From positions 1 through 63,848 of the forward strand of contig JAOUDZ010000019.1 of the NCBI GenBank assembly GCA_029858965.1: DNA of 63,848 nt. Direction: 5' to 3'. Below the pieces are notes generated by a model that did no database searches, was not told where the DNA came from, and was given only the letters and a program-made list of their open reading frames with translations. The DNA comes from Cyclobacteriaceae bacterium (lineage in GTDB: Bacteria; Bacteroidota; Bacteroidia; Cytophagales; Cyclobacteriaceae). Shown piece after piece: positions 42,095 through 50,415 of this stretch. How positions within the stretch are numbered: position 1 is the first letter of the stretch; every line of letters begins with the position of its first letter. Made by a program: the position numbers and the translations under genes.

Positions 42095-43225
42095 ATGAAA
42101 CTTAACAGGATCACTGCAATCTTCCGCGTTGGATTACTGGTCTTATATATATGGCCGGCCAGTACGATGCAAGCACAGTCAGCTAGCGCATCCCCCATTC
42201 GGTTGGCGGTATCCGGGATAACGCACGGGCATGTTGGTTGGATTTTAGGCAGAAAAGACAAAGGTGACATTTTACTTGTTGGAATATACGAGCCCAACAG
42301 TGCGTTGGCGCAACGGTTTGCCAAGCAATACAACCTTTCCACCACACTATTTTATAACGATTTGAGCAAAATGCTCGAAAGCGTAAAGCCAGAAGCCGTG
42401 GTTGCCTTTGGTTCAATTTATGAACACATGGCTACGGTAGAAGCTTGCGCACCACGTGGTATACACGTAATGGTTGAAAAACCTCTCGCTACGACACTCC
42501 CACAGGCCATCAAGATGGAGCAGTTGGCAAAAAAGAACGGTATATTCCTCCTGACGAATTACGAAACCTCCTGGTACCCCACCACTGAAAAAACCTATCA
42601 ACTCGTTAACGACAGCAATTTCGTAGGCACTGTAAGAAAGGTAGTTATTCATGATGGACACGAGGGTCCCAAAGAAATCGGTGTTGGTAAAGAGTTCCTG
42701 GACTGGCTTACGGACCCCATACAGAACGGTGGAGGAGCATTAATAGACTTCGGTTGTTACGGAGCAAATCTGATGACCTACTTAATGAAAGGCGCGGAAC
42801 CACTGACCGTTACTGCGGTAACCCAGCAACAAAAGCCCGCAATTTATCCAAAGGTTGACGACGAGGCTACCATTGTTGTCACCTACCCCGGAGCGCAGTG
42901 TATAATTCAGGCCTCCTGGAACTGGCCGTTTAGCCGAAAGGATATGGAAGTATATGGTAATACCGGATATATCATCGCGGCCAACAGCACAACCTTGCGG
43001 CTCAGAAATGAGGACTCGGACGAATATACCAGGGAAGTAACCACAAAGGATATAGCTGTTTACCAGGACCCATTTTCCTATTTTGCAGATGTGCTGAAAG
43101 GAAAAATAAAAATGCCGGAAAATGGGTTATACTCGCTGAAGAATAATGTAACCGTTGTACGAATTTTGGACGCTGCCCGAGAATCTGCGGCAACAGGCAA
43201 AACAATTGTTTTAACCGCTAAGTAA
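42095..43225 (+). CDS. Exported Gfo/Idh/MocA family oxidoreductase
   Basis: A 376-residue NAD(P)-dependent oxidoreductase starting at ATG 42095. It has a Sec-type signal (LNRITAIFRVGLLVLYIWP...MQAQ) instead of the Tat type of the other Gfo/Idh protein in this window. The Rossmann start is IRLAVSGITHGHVGWI, the family lysine is in VMVEKPLATTLPQAI, and the C-terminal domain has GGGALIDFGCYGANLMTYLM. The dinucleotide motif is unusual (SGITHGHVG in place of GxGxxG), so cofactor binding may differ. The substrate is unknown. Confidence 0.82.
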   Translation: MKLNRITAIFRVGLLVLYIWPASTMQAQSASASPIRLAVSGITHGHVGWILGRKDKGDILLVGIYEPNSALAQRFAKQYNLSTTLFYNDLSKMLESVKPEAVVAFGSIYEHMATVEACAPRGIHVMVEKPLATTLPQAIKMEQLAKKNGIFLLTNYETSWYPTTEKTYQLVNDSNFVGTVRKVVIHDGHEGPKEIGVGKEFLDWLTDPIQNGGGALIDFGCYGANLMTYLMKGAEPLTVTAVTQQQKPAIYPKVDDEATIVVTYPGAQCIIQASWNWPFSRKDMEVYGNTGYIIAANSTTLRLRNEDSDEYTREVTTKDIAVYQDPFSYFADVLKGKIKMPENGLYSLKNNVTVVRILDAARESAATGKTIVLTAK

Positions 43226-43366
43226 TTTACCGCTTCCAAGTAATTAGTTGAAAACGTCAGCGTGAACAGGATTCATCAATACATGTCGCAGTGATTTTAC
43301 GATGGTACACAACGACTTCTGGTGTGGTTGTCTTGTGGCAATATGCGATCCAGGAATGCATGAAGT

Positions 43367-44305
43367 TCAATTATTTGATTTTGTTAAGATTTCGCTAACA
43401 ATAATCTGCTGCAATTTCTCCGGCTCTTTAGCGGTGAGGTTATGGCCAGTATTTTCAAACAAAAACAATCTTTTCTCCTTGGCTTCCAATGCGGTGTAGT
43501 ACGCTTCTGTAAGTTTGAAGTGGGTTTGGTAATCCAGTTTGCCAACGAAAAAGTAAATGGGGCATTTAATTACCGGTGCAAACTCAAAGAAGTTTACTGC
43601 CGACGCCTCGTTAAACAATGGCAACCATTTTTTTGCCCATGTTTCAACAAAATCCTGCGAAGGAAACTTATTACCCATCAGCTTTGCCAACCAGCTTCTG
43701 TGATAGTACAGTTGATCACCATTTTGAAACGGTATGTTTACTAGCGCCAACTCCATCAGCGCTTGCTCGTTGCTTTGATTTTTTGCTTTGTCAATCATCC
43801 AGGCTAAAGAAAGACGTTCGCTTTCCAGTTGATTTACCATAGGGCTGATCGCCAGATAGGCTTTCAACAATTCAGGGTGCCTGGCAGCTACCCTGAGGCC
43901 CAAGAAGCCACCCCAGGAATGGCCCATTAAAAAAATCTTATCCTGTGAAAACCGTGATCGTAAATAACTAATCATTTCAATAGCATCATCCTCCATTAGC
44001 GCGACAGATAAAGGTTCATCAGACACATTCAATTTTTCGGTTGTGCCACTTTCGCGCTGGTCCCACTGTACAACCACAAAGTGTTCCTGTAATTCGTTAG
44101 TGAAACTGTCTGCGTAACCCATGGCTGAATTACCCGGGCCTCCATGCAGAAAAAGTAAAACAGGATTACTGCGATTTGTACCTTTGATACTGATCCACTG
44201 TTGTATTCCCCCTATCTCTACGGCTTGGCTTATTTTAATAGCTGAAGGGTTTTGCGATGACAAAAGTGGCGTTGTCAAGAGCAGAATAATAATGAAGCGC
44301 ATCAT
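43367..44305 (-). CDS. Secreted alpha/beta hydrolase (proline iminopeptidase-like)
   Basis: A 312-residue hydrolase with a signal peptide (MMRFIIILLLTTPLLSS; start at 44305 or 44302). The oxyanion motif HGGPGNS and VVQWDQRESG, both typical of the proline iminopeptidase family, are present. The nucleophile elbow is GHSWGG, with Asp in FVGKLDY and His in ENTGHNL completing the triad. Aminopeptidase or esterase activity is possible; export is atypical for cytoplasmic PIP enzymes but common in Bacteroidota relatives. Confidence 0.85.
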   Translation of the reverse strand: MMRFIIILLLTTPLLSSQNPSAIKISQAVEIGGIQQWISIKGTNRSNPVLLFLHGGPGNSAMGYADSFTNELQEHFVVVQWDQRESGTTEKLNVSDEPLSVALMEDDAIEMISYLRSRFSQDKIFLMGHSWGGFLGLRVAARHPELLKAYLAISPMVNQLESERLSLAWMIDKAKNQSNEQALMELALVNIPFQNGDQLYYHRSWLAKLMGNKFPSQDFVETWAKKWLPLFNEASAVNFFEFAPVIKCPIYFFVGKLDYQTHFKLTEAYYTALEAKEKRLFLFENTGHNLTAKEPEKLQQIIVSEILTKSNN

Positions 44306-44444
44306 GGATCGTTTTGTCAAAAGTATGCATAACAAGACAGCACTGAAACTATACTTTTGCTAGAATGTCTTAAGCCAGGGCGTAGAAGCTTCTGTGTTCC
44401 CAGTTGTGTATTTCAATATGTGGAGAATCCATTATAGCAAACAA

Positions 44445-44477
44445 TTGGCTTTTTTACTGGGTTAATCACTATATTTG
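44445..44477 (+). promoter_or_regulatory. Putative promoter for pyrR-pyrB
   Basis: TTG at 44445-44447 and TATATTTG at 44470-44477 match the Bacteroidota TTG / TAnnTTTG pattern with a 22-bp spacer. Transcription would begin only a few bases before the pyrR ATG at 44487, leaving an almost leaderless mRNA. Confidence 0.45.
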
Positions 44478-44486
44478 CGCCGGGCT

Positions 44487-45029
44487 ATGCAAAAAAAACT
44501 AATCCTCGATTCGGACCTCCTCGACATCACCATTAGCCGCCTTTGTCAGCAATTGATTGAAAACCATGACGACTTCAAAGACACCGTCATAATCGGCATG
44601 CAGCCACGCGGCATTTTCCTGGCAGAAATCATCCACAAGAAGTTGACAAACAACACAAGGAAGGTCATTCCGCTTGGGTACCTGGATGCTACATTCTATC
44701 GCGACGATTTTAGACGGCGAGAAACACCGGTGAAGGCAAATGAAACGCGGGTTCCCTTTATTATTGAAGGCAAAAAAGTAGTGCTGGTTGACGATGTTTT
44801 GTTTACGGGGCGTTCCATACGTGCTGCTATGGATGCTATGATTGCCTTTGGAAGGCCTGCAACAGTCGAGTTACTCGTGCTTATAGACAGAAAACGAAGC
44901 AGAGAATTACCTATTGCAGCGGATTACGTCGGTAGAGAAGTTAACACCTTGGCATCCCAGCGTGTGCTTGTGGAATTAGAAGCACAGGGCCAAAAGCAAA
45001 ACAAAATCTGGTTGGTTAATAAGGATTAG
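44487..45029 (+). CDS. pyrR: PyrR: bifunctional pyr operon regulator / uracil phosphoribosyltransferase
   Basis: A 180-residue PRT-fold protein starting at ATG 44487. It shows RLCQQLIENHDDFKDTVIIGMQPRGIFLAE, PLGYLDATFYRDDF and the PRPP-binding loop VVLVDDVLFTGRSIRAAMDAM, all typical of PyrR. In Bacillus it binds pyr mRNA to promote attenuation; here no PyrR-type terminator/antiterminator was seen upstream, so RNA regulation is not supported. pyrB begins 4 bp after its stop, so the two form an operon. Confidence 0.92.
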   Translation: MQKKLILDSDLLDITISRLCQQLIENHDDFKDTVIIGMQPRGIFLAEIIHKKLTNNTRKVIPLGYLDATFYRDDFRRRETPVKANETRVPFIIEGKKVVLVDDVLFTGRSIRAAMDAMIAFGRPATVELLVLIDRKRSRELPIAADYVGREVNTLASQRVLVELEAQGQKQNKIWLVNKD

Positions 45030-45033
45030 CGCT

Positions 45034-45957
45034 ATGTCTAAACTCAGTCAAAAGCACCTGCTTGGTATCAAAGACATCACCCGCGAGGACATTGACCTTA
45101 TTTTTGAAACTGCTGATAATTTTAAGGAAGTCATCAACCGCCCAATAAAGAAAGTTCCTTCCTTACGCGATGTTACCATTGCGAATGTCTTTTTTGAAAA
45201 TTCAACGCGCACGAGACTTTCGTTCGAGCTTGCTCAGAAAAGACTATCAGCCGATGTAGTCAACTTCTCGGCGTCCAACAGTTCTGTAAAAAAAGGCGAA
45301 ACGTTGCTCGACACGGTCAACAACATCCTGGCGATGAAAGTGGACATGATTGTTATGCGGCATGCCAGTCCCGGGGCACCACACTTTTTATCCAAACACA
45401 TAAACGCAAAGATTGTAAATGCCGGCGATGGCACCCATGAGCACCCAACACAGGCGCTGTTGGATGCATTTTCAATTCGGGAGAAGTTGGGTGCTATTTC
45501 AGGGAAAAAGATTGCCATAATAGGGGATATCCTGCATTCACGCGTAGCCCTCTCCAATATTTTCGCCCTGAAAAAACTTGGGGCAAAGATTATGGTGTGC
45601 GGTCCACCCACCTTATTGCCCAAGTTCATCGGTCAGCTTGGTGTCGAAGTAGAATTCGATGTCAGAAAAGCATTGCAGTGGTGTGATGTGGCAAATGTGC
45701 TGCGGATTCAGCTAGAGCGACAGCAAATAAAGTATTTCCCATCGTTGCGTGAATACGCTTTGTACTATGGCATCAATAAGAAATTACTTGACAGTTTGAA
45801 AAAACAAATAGTAATCATGCACCCAGGACCAATCAACCGGGGCGTGGAATTAAGCAGTGATGCTGCAGATTCCCAGCATTCCATCATATTAGATCAGGTA
45901 GAAAATGGCGTAGCAATACGCATGGCTGTGCTGTACCTTTTGGCAGGCGCTATATAA
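45034..45957 (+). CDS. pyrB: Aspartate carbamoyltransferase, catalytic chain
   Basis: Catalyses carbamoyl phosphate + aspartate to N-carbamoylaspartate, the first committed step of pyrimidine synthesis. It has 307 residues. The carbamoyl-phosphate site is FENSTRTRLSFE (57-61 STRTR), the 80s loop is SSVKKGETLLDT, and HEHPTQALLD, GDILHSRVALSN and MHPGPINRGVEL follow. No pyrI regulatory gene is adjacent. It is coupled to pyrR. Confidence 0.96.
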   Translation: MSKLSQKHLLGIKDITREDIDLIFETADNFKEVINRPIKKVPSLRDVTIANVFFENSTRTRLSFELAQKRLSADVVNFSASNSSVKKGETLLDTVNNILAMKVDMIVMRHASPGAPHFLSKHINAKIVNAGDGTHEHPTQALLDAFSIREKLGAISGKKIAIIGDILHSRVALSNIFALKKLGAKIMVCGPPTLLPKFIGQLGVEVEFDVRKALQWCDVANVLRIQLERQQIKYFPSLREYALYYGINKKLLDSLKKQIVIMHPGPINRGVELSSDAADSQHSIILDQVENGVAIRMAVLYLLAGAI

Positions 45958-46056
45958 TAGCCGGCTTTAAATTCCTTTGCTTTTCCTTGTTTCAATGGCA
46001 ATTCTGGCACCCATATGGCCATATTTCGTAATTTCGCATGAAGAATAGAAAAAGGC

Positions 46057-47427
46057 ATGATTTATAATTCCATAATTGACACCATTGGTAATACCCCCTT
46101 AGTGAAGTTGAATCACCTCACCAAGGGCATCCCGGGAACGATCGCCGCCAAAGTAGAGTATTTCAATCCTGGGAATTCCACGAAAGACAGGATGGCGCTG
46201 AAAATGATCCTGGACGCCGAAAAGGCTGGTTTGCTCAAACCAGGAGGAACTATTATTGAGGGTACTTCAGGAAATACGGGAATGGGCCTGGCACTGGCCG
46301 CGATTGCAAGAGGTTACCGTTGCATTTTTACCATGGCGGATAAACAATCGCAGGAGAAAATAAATATCCTTAAATCAGTTGGCGCTGAAGTCATTGTCTG
46401 CCCAACGAACGTGGCGCCTGAAGATCCCCGCTCATATTATTCCATTGCAAAGAAACTTAACAAAGAAATTCCAAATTCATTTTACCCTAACCAGTACGAT
46501 AACCTTTCCAATTCCGCTGCGCATTATGAGACCACTGGCCCGGAAATCTGGAATCAAACTGAAGGGAAAATTACACACTATGTTGCCACCGTGGGTACCG
46601 GAGGCTCGATGTGCGGAACGGCCAAATATCTGAAAGAGAAAAACCCAAAGCTGGTAACGATAGGAATTGATACCTATGGATCCGTATTCAAGAAGTTTAA
46701 GGAAACGGGTATCTTCGATGAAAATGAAATCTATCCATACCTAACTGAAGGCTTTGGGGAAGACATTCTTCCTAAGAATGTCAACTTTGATGTGATTGAT
46801 CTTTTTATTAAGGTGACCGACAAAGATGGCGCCATCGGGGCGCGACGCTTGTCGCGTGAAGAAGGTCTTTTCGTGGGATGGTCAAGCGGTTCTGCAATTC
46901 ATGGTGCGCTGGAATACGCCAGGGAGTACCTGAAAAAAGATGACGTCATGGTTATTTTATTTCCAGATCACGGAACACGGTATCTAGCCAAAGTGTACAA
47001 CGACCAATGGATGAAGGATCACGGATTTCTGGAGACACGTGCATTTAGTTCCGCCCGCGATATCATTTCGATTAGAAACGGAAAAGACAGTTTGTTTACC
47101 GTAGCCAAATCAGCAAAGGTCAGTGAAGCCATAATGGTGATGAATCGGGAAGGTATTGATCAAATACCTGTAACTGAAAATGAGAATTTTGTGGGTAGCG
47201 TAAGTTCTTCCAGCCTGCTTGAAAGGATAATACAGGATCCGCAACTCCAAAACAAACAAGTGGGCGAGATTATGGATAGACCCATGCTATTCGTGGCCCC
47301 TGACAGTACATTGGATGTTCTTTCCTCACTGTTGAATAAAGACAACAAAGCAGTGCTGGTTAGAGACGAACGCCACAAGGTGCATATCATTACCCAACAT
47401 GATGTCTTAAGTGCGATGACGCGTTAG
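46057..47427 (+). CDS. Cystathionine beta-synthase / cysteine synthase with CBS pair
   Basis: A PLP-dependent beta-replacement enzyme of 456 residues. The N-terminal catalytic domain (1-330) shows IGNTPLVKLN, the PLP lysine Lys43 in NPGNSTKDRMA, the phosphate/substrate loops GTSGNTGMGLA and GTGGSMCGTAKYL, and SSGSAIHGA. The C-terminal domain (about 345-456) is a tandem CBS pair that could bind an adenosyl ligand. This architecture matches cystathionine beta-synthase. Bacterial members may use serine, O-acetylserine or homocysteine, so the direction of sulfur flow is uncertain. It appears monocistronic. Confidence 0.9.
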   Translation: MIYNSIIDTIGNTPLVKLNHLTKGIPGTIAAKVEYFNPGNSTKDRMALKMILDAEKAGLLKPGGTIIEGTSGNTGMGLALAAIARGYRCIFTMADKQSQEKINILKSVGAEVIVCPTNVAPEDPRSYYSIAKKLNKEIPNSFYPNQYDNLSNSAAHYETTGPEIWNQTEGKITHYVATVGTGGSMCGTAKYLKEKNPKLVTIGIDTYGSVFKKFKETGIFDENEIYPYLTEGFGEDILPKNVNFDVIDLFIKVTDKDGAIGARRLSREEGLFVGWSSGSAIHGALEYAREYLKKDDVMVILFPDHGTRYLAKVYNDQWMKDHGFLETRAFSSARDIISIRNGKDSLFTVAKSAKVSEAIMVMNREGIDQIPVTENENFVGSVSSSSLLERIIQDPQLQNKQVGEIMDRPMLFVAPDSTLDVLSSLLNKDNKAVLVRDERHKVHIITQHDVLSAMTR

Positions 47428-47539
47428 CATGCAGTAAATCAAGTATACAGGCCGCATAGTGATTCAAAATCCGCGTCATGAAATACATTCAAACCACAGG
47501 GCTACTTTGCCACCAACGCTAAACAATCTGCCCGGATAA

Positions 47540-48799
47540 TTAATCCTCCAAGATTTCAATTTCAACGCGTACGTTTTCCTGTGCACGGTTACTCATCTTA
47601 TCGTGAATGGGTTTCTTTCCACCCCAAGCCTTTATTTCCATCCGTTTCAAATCAATTCCGTTGTTTTCCAGATAACGCCGCATGAGCATAGCCCTTTGTT
47701 CCGACAACTCCTTTGCCGTACCAAACCCCTCTTTTGTGTCCCTCAGTGCGAAAAAATTTTGACTATCATCACTCATCGAGATAATCTTTCCAGCCGCATT
47801 ACCATTGGTGTGTCCATGAATCTTGATTTTGTATTTTGGGTTTTCACGCAGCATTTCAAGCAGACTGTTTACTTCATAATTAGATTCAGGGCGCATAATA
47901 GCTGCATCCTTGAAAAAGTATACATGGTACATAATGGCAATATCACCTTTTTTGAGTCGCTCCAATTCAAAAGGAACCACAACAGACCCCGCAGCATCTC
48001 GAATAATACCTTCCCCTGCTTCAGGATCATTATAGTTAATATCCCGTTGCACTTTGCGGTAGCCAAATACGTCACAAACCAGTGATATTTTTCCTGACGT
48101 GCTTTCGGGAGAGGGGACCTTGATTGCCAAATTGCCCTGGTAGGTTCCCATCTTGCGCGTACGATCGACGTCGATAACATCCACGTCACCACGAATCCGT
48201 TTTAGATCAGACTGGCGTGAAATCTTAAAGATGAACTTCGTCCCCTCGGTGCCATCATCAGGCTCCACGCCCAACGCTGCCGCTGGTATAACAAACTCTT
48301 CGGAATCGGAGCTGGTTTCTTCAGTTTTTGCCGGAATTTCAGCAACTACACTTGCTGAATCTGATACGATATTAGGGCTTTCTTCCGCCGCAGGCGGAGT
48401 ATAAATTTCTTCATTTTTGATCTGATAAGGTACGATATCTTCGGAGGCACTGGCATCGTTCATGAACGACCCGCGATATACCCATGTGTCTCTGAATTCG
48501 GACTCCTCTCTAAGTCGTTTTGCCTCTTGCATGGCGAATTCCAAATCGTCCGTGCTCAGTACATATACATAGTACAGATTCCTGCGGAGATTCATTTCGA
48601 ATTTCGCATCAAGCTTCGCATCATTTTGGGCGTGTTTTGTGAACCTGATTGCGTTGGATTCTTTGGCGAACGCACCAATAACAACGTAGTTCGGCATTTC
48701 GTCAAGAGTGGTTTGCTCAAGAAACATGGCTTTGGTAGGCTGAAAAAGTACAAAAATGAAAAACATGCCTACCAGTGCAAAAAATTTCAAAGTCTTCAT
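47540..48799 (-). CDS. OmpA-family outer-membrane protein with SPOR-like N-terminal domain
   Basis: A 419-residue protein starting at ATG 48799 with a signal sequence (MKTLKFFALVGMFFIFVLFQ...). The frame is open for 246 bp upstream, but that part does not look like protein and would bury the signal. An N-terminal SPOR-like repeat (YVVIGAFAKESNAIRFTKHAQN ... YVYVLSTDDLEFAMQEAKRLR) is followed by a spacer and a central beta domain. The C-terminal OmpA peptidoglycan-binding domain (about 295-419) has KIKIHGHTNGNAAGK, LSEQRAMLMRRYLENNGID and NRAQENVRVEIEI. It probably links the outer membrane to the cell wall. Confidence 0.85.
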   Translation of the reverse strand: MKTLKFFALVGMFFIFVLFQPTKAMFLEQTTLDEMPNYVVIGAFAKESNAIRFTKHAQNDAKLDAKFEMNLRRNLYYVYVLSTDDLEFAMQEAKRLREESEFRDTWVYRGSFMNDASASEDIVPYQIKNEEIYTPPAAEESPNIVSDSASVVAEIPAKTEETSSDSEEFVIPAAALGVEPDDGTEGTKFIFKISRQSDLKRIRGDVDVIDVDRTRKMGTYQGNLAIKVPSPESTSGKISLVCDVFGYRKVQRDINYNDPEAGEGIIRDAAGSVVVPFELERLKKGDIAIMYHVYFFKDAAIMRPESNYEVNSLLEMLRENPKYKIKIHGHTNGNAAGKIISMSDDSQNFFALRDTKEGFGTAKELSEQRAMLMRRYLENNGIDLKRMEIKAWGGKKPIHDKMSNRAQENVRVEIEILED

Positions 48800-49234
48800 A
48801 ACACTGGGTTTATTGTGAAGCACAAAAAGTGACACCAAGATACAAAAGTAATGATATAATTCTACTAAAATTCTACCAGCCAGGGATTTGCATTTTGAAA
48901 GTACTCCAGCATGCACCCTCTGGGATTCTTGTGAATCATAGTCCACAGTCATTTTCTTGTATACTATAAAGCGAAAGCCTAAGTCACTTTTTCCTCCTTC
49001 CCAATACCTACCGCCAGGTGCCGTAGGACCATACATTTTTGCCACTAAGAGCGAAGATTGCGGGAATTCCCTGAATAATTTCCTTCCAGGAAATATGCTG
49101 CATACAATAATGCAAGTCAGCAGAAAAATTCAAGAAAATTGTAGGATGCCTCGGACGTAGGAATAAAAAAACAGAATGCATCCAACAGAAATTGAGGTAG
49201 TAACTGTAGCCTAAGCAGGCACAAGTAAATAAAT

Positions 49235-49265
49235 AAAGCCTCTCACCCAGTAAGAGGCTTTTTAT
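49235..49265. terminator. Bidirectional terminator-like hairpin
   Basis: A perfect 9-bp stem AAAGCCTCT (49235-49243) / AGAGGCTTT (49253-49261) with a 9-nt loop, followed by TTATTTTG on the plus strand and A/T-rich sequence in the other direction. No gene ends within 400 bp of it on either strand, so it may end an unrecognised small transcript. Confidence 0.65.
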
Positions 49266-49482
49266 TTTGAGCAACGGGTTATCAAGGAATCACAACCATC
49301 AAACCCGGATACCCAGTGACCTATTCGAATTGATCATTCATGACGTGTGAATGAAGTATCACGAATTTACTAAACCTACTTGGAGCCCGAGGTAGTCATC
49401 CTGGAGAATTCAAAGTTTTATGGTTATGACGTCCTTAATACTTTAAAGATAGGCCCTAACATGCATGCAAGACAATAGGCAA

Positions 49483-49660
49483 ATGCAAAACCCCTGAAAA
49501 CAGGGGGTACCAGATTTCGCATACGTAGTCAATACAGTGGCGAGAAGGCGAATTTCCTGATTTCCGCCATCTGGCATACGTGCCGGAACACCTTGTTCCG
49601 CGATCAAACAATACTAGGATCAGGCTTGGGTTCGCCCAAACATCAACGGAGGTTAACATA
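49483..49660 (-). other. Hairpin-rich segment, candidate structured RNA
   Basis: Four inverted repeats occur within about 150 bp. They are CCCCTG-AAAA-CAGGGG (49491-49506, followed leftward by four T residues on the minus strand), CAGTGGCG (49535-49542) pairing with CGCCAtCTG (49565-49573), CGGAACA-CCT-TGTTCCG (49584-49600) and TTGGG-TTCG-CCCAA (49626-49639). CCAGAT (49510-49515) can also pair with ATCTGG (49569-49574), and GCATACGT occurs twice (49519, 49574). A leftward transcript would end in the first hairpin. I do not recognise a known RNA family; the strand is a guess. Confidence 0.3.
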
Positions 49661-49770
49661 TTTTTTTTTGCGCGAAAAAACAACGGCAAAATGATCGCCA
49701 AACTATCCTGGGGTATTTTACCTCGTGTTTTCAAGGTATCTTTACCGGATAGTTGCTAAGATCTATTGGG

Positions 49771-50415
49771 GTGAAGAAAAAACTTACCATACTCGTTGCT
49801 GATGATCATTTATTTATGCGTGAAAGTCTCCGCGCAATGTTGGAAAAAGCCCCGTTTGTAAAAAACATTTATGAAGTAGAAAATGGTCAACAGGCTGTTG
49901 CGCTGTTGTCGCAACAGCCTGTTGACGTGTTGCTACTCGATATCCGGATGCCCGATGTTGATGGATTTGAGGTAATCGACTACATCCATAATAATAAACT
50001 CCCTACCCGTATCATTGCATTAACCGCTTTTGATGAGGAGGCCATGATTCTTAATCTAATGCGCGCCGGTGTACCCGGAATACTTTTCAAGAAGACCACG
50101 CATCAACAGGAGATTTACACAGCAGTTGCCAGCGTGATGGATGGGAAACATTATTATCATGAAAAAGTAAATATTGTATTGGATTCTAAGCCTGATGGCC
50201 TTGAGCACCCTCCACGCATTAAGTTATCCGCACGCGAGTTTGAAGTGATCGTGCTACTGTGCCATGGATTGAGCACGAAAGATATTGCTGAAAAACTATT
50301 TCTCAGCGAGCACACTATTGAAGGTTATAGAAAAGAAATTATCAAAAAAACAAACACAAGAAATACAAACGAACTTATTCACTACGCGATTACCAACGGG
50401 ATTGTTACTTCATGA
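49771..50415 (+). CDS. NarL/FixJ-type response regulator
   Basis: A 214-residue regulator. The GTG at 49771 (VKKKLTILVADDH) is the preferred start; a TTG 18 bp upstream is an alternative. The receiver domain has phosphoacceptor Asp57 in LLLDIRMPDVDGFEV, Thr in LTAFDEEA and Lys in LFKKTT. The LuxR-type HTH at about 150-214 reads LSAREFEVIVLLCHGLSTKDIAEKLFLSEHTIEGYRKEI. Its partner is very probably the histidine kinase encoded convergently at 50405-51172; their 3' ends overlap by 11 bp. A perfect 17-bp inverted repeat lies inside the receiver coding sequence. Confidence 0.92.
   Translation: MKKKLTILVADDHLFMRESLRAMLEKAPFVKNIYEVENGQQAVALLSQQPVDVLLLDIRMPDVDGFEVIDYIHNNKLPTRIIALTAFDEEAMILNLMRAGVPGILFKKTTHQQEIYTAVASVMDGKHYYHEKVNIVLDSKPDGLEHPPRIKLSAREFEVIVLLCHGLSTKDIAEKLFLSEHTIEGYRKEIIKKTNTRNTNELIHYAITNGIVTS
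49886..49926. repeat. Perfect 17-bp inverted repeat inside the response-regulator gene
   Basis: Arms at 49886-49902 (GTCAACAGGCTGTTGCG) and 49910-49926 (CGCAACAGCCTGTTGAC) are exact reverse complements with a 7-nt loop. They encode QQAV and QQPV segments of the receiver domain. The stem would be very stable in mRNA. Confidence 0.9.

Larger units (their letters stand above)
48800..49770. other. Gene-poor intergenic region of about 970 bp
   Basis: The largest gap in the window. No convincing gene is present. It contains a bidirectional terminator-like hairpin (49235-49265) and a hairpin-rich segment (about 49483-49660), reported separately. It also contains a leftward open frame near 49045-48930 whose short GPTAPGGRYWEGGKSDLGFRF-like stretch could be a gene relic. 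Promoters for the leftward ompA-like gene and the rightward response regulator must lie at its two ends. Confidence 0.6.

Noticed and set aside
44336-44486. Possible PyrR-responsive attenuator upstream of pyrR
   Set aside because: No hairpin with a T-run or antiterminator could be found, and the promoter box lies almost at the start codon.
47869-48832. Several plus- and minus-strand open frames inside the OmpA/SPOR gene
   Set aside because: They are out-of-frame readings of a gene whose own frame contains SPOR and OmpA motifs.
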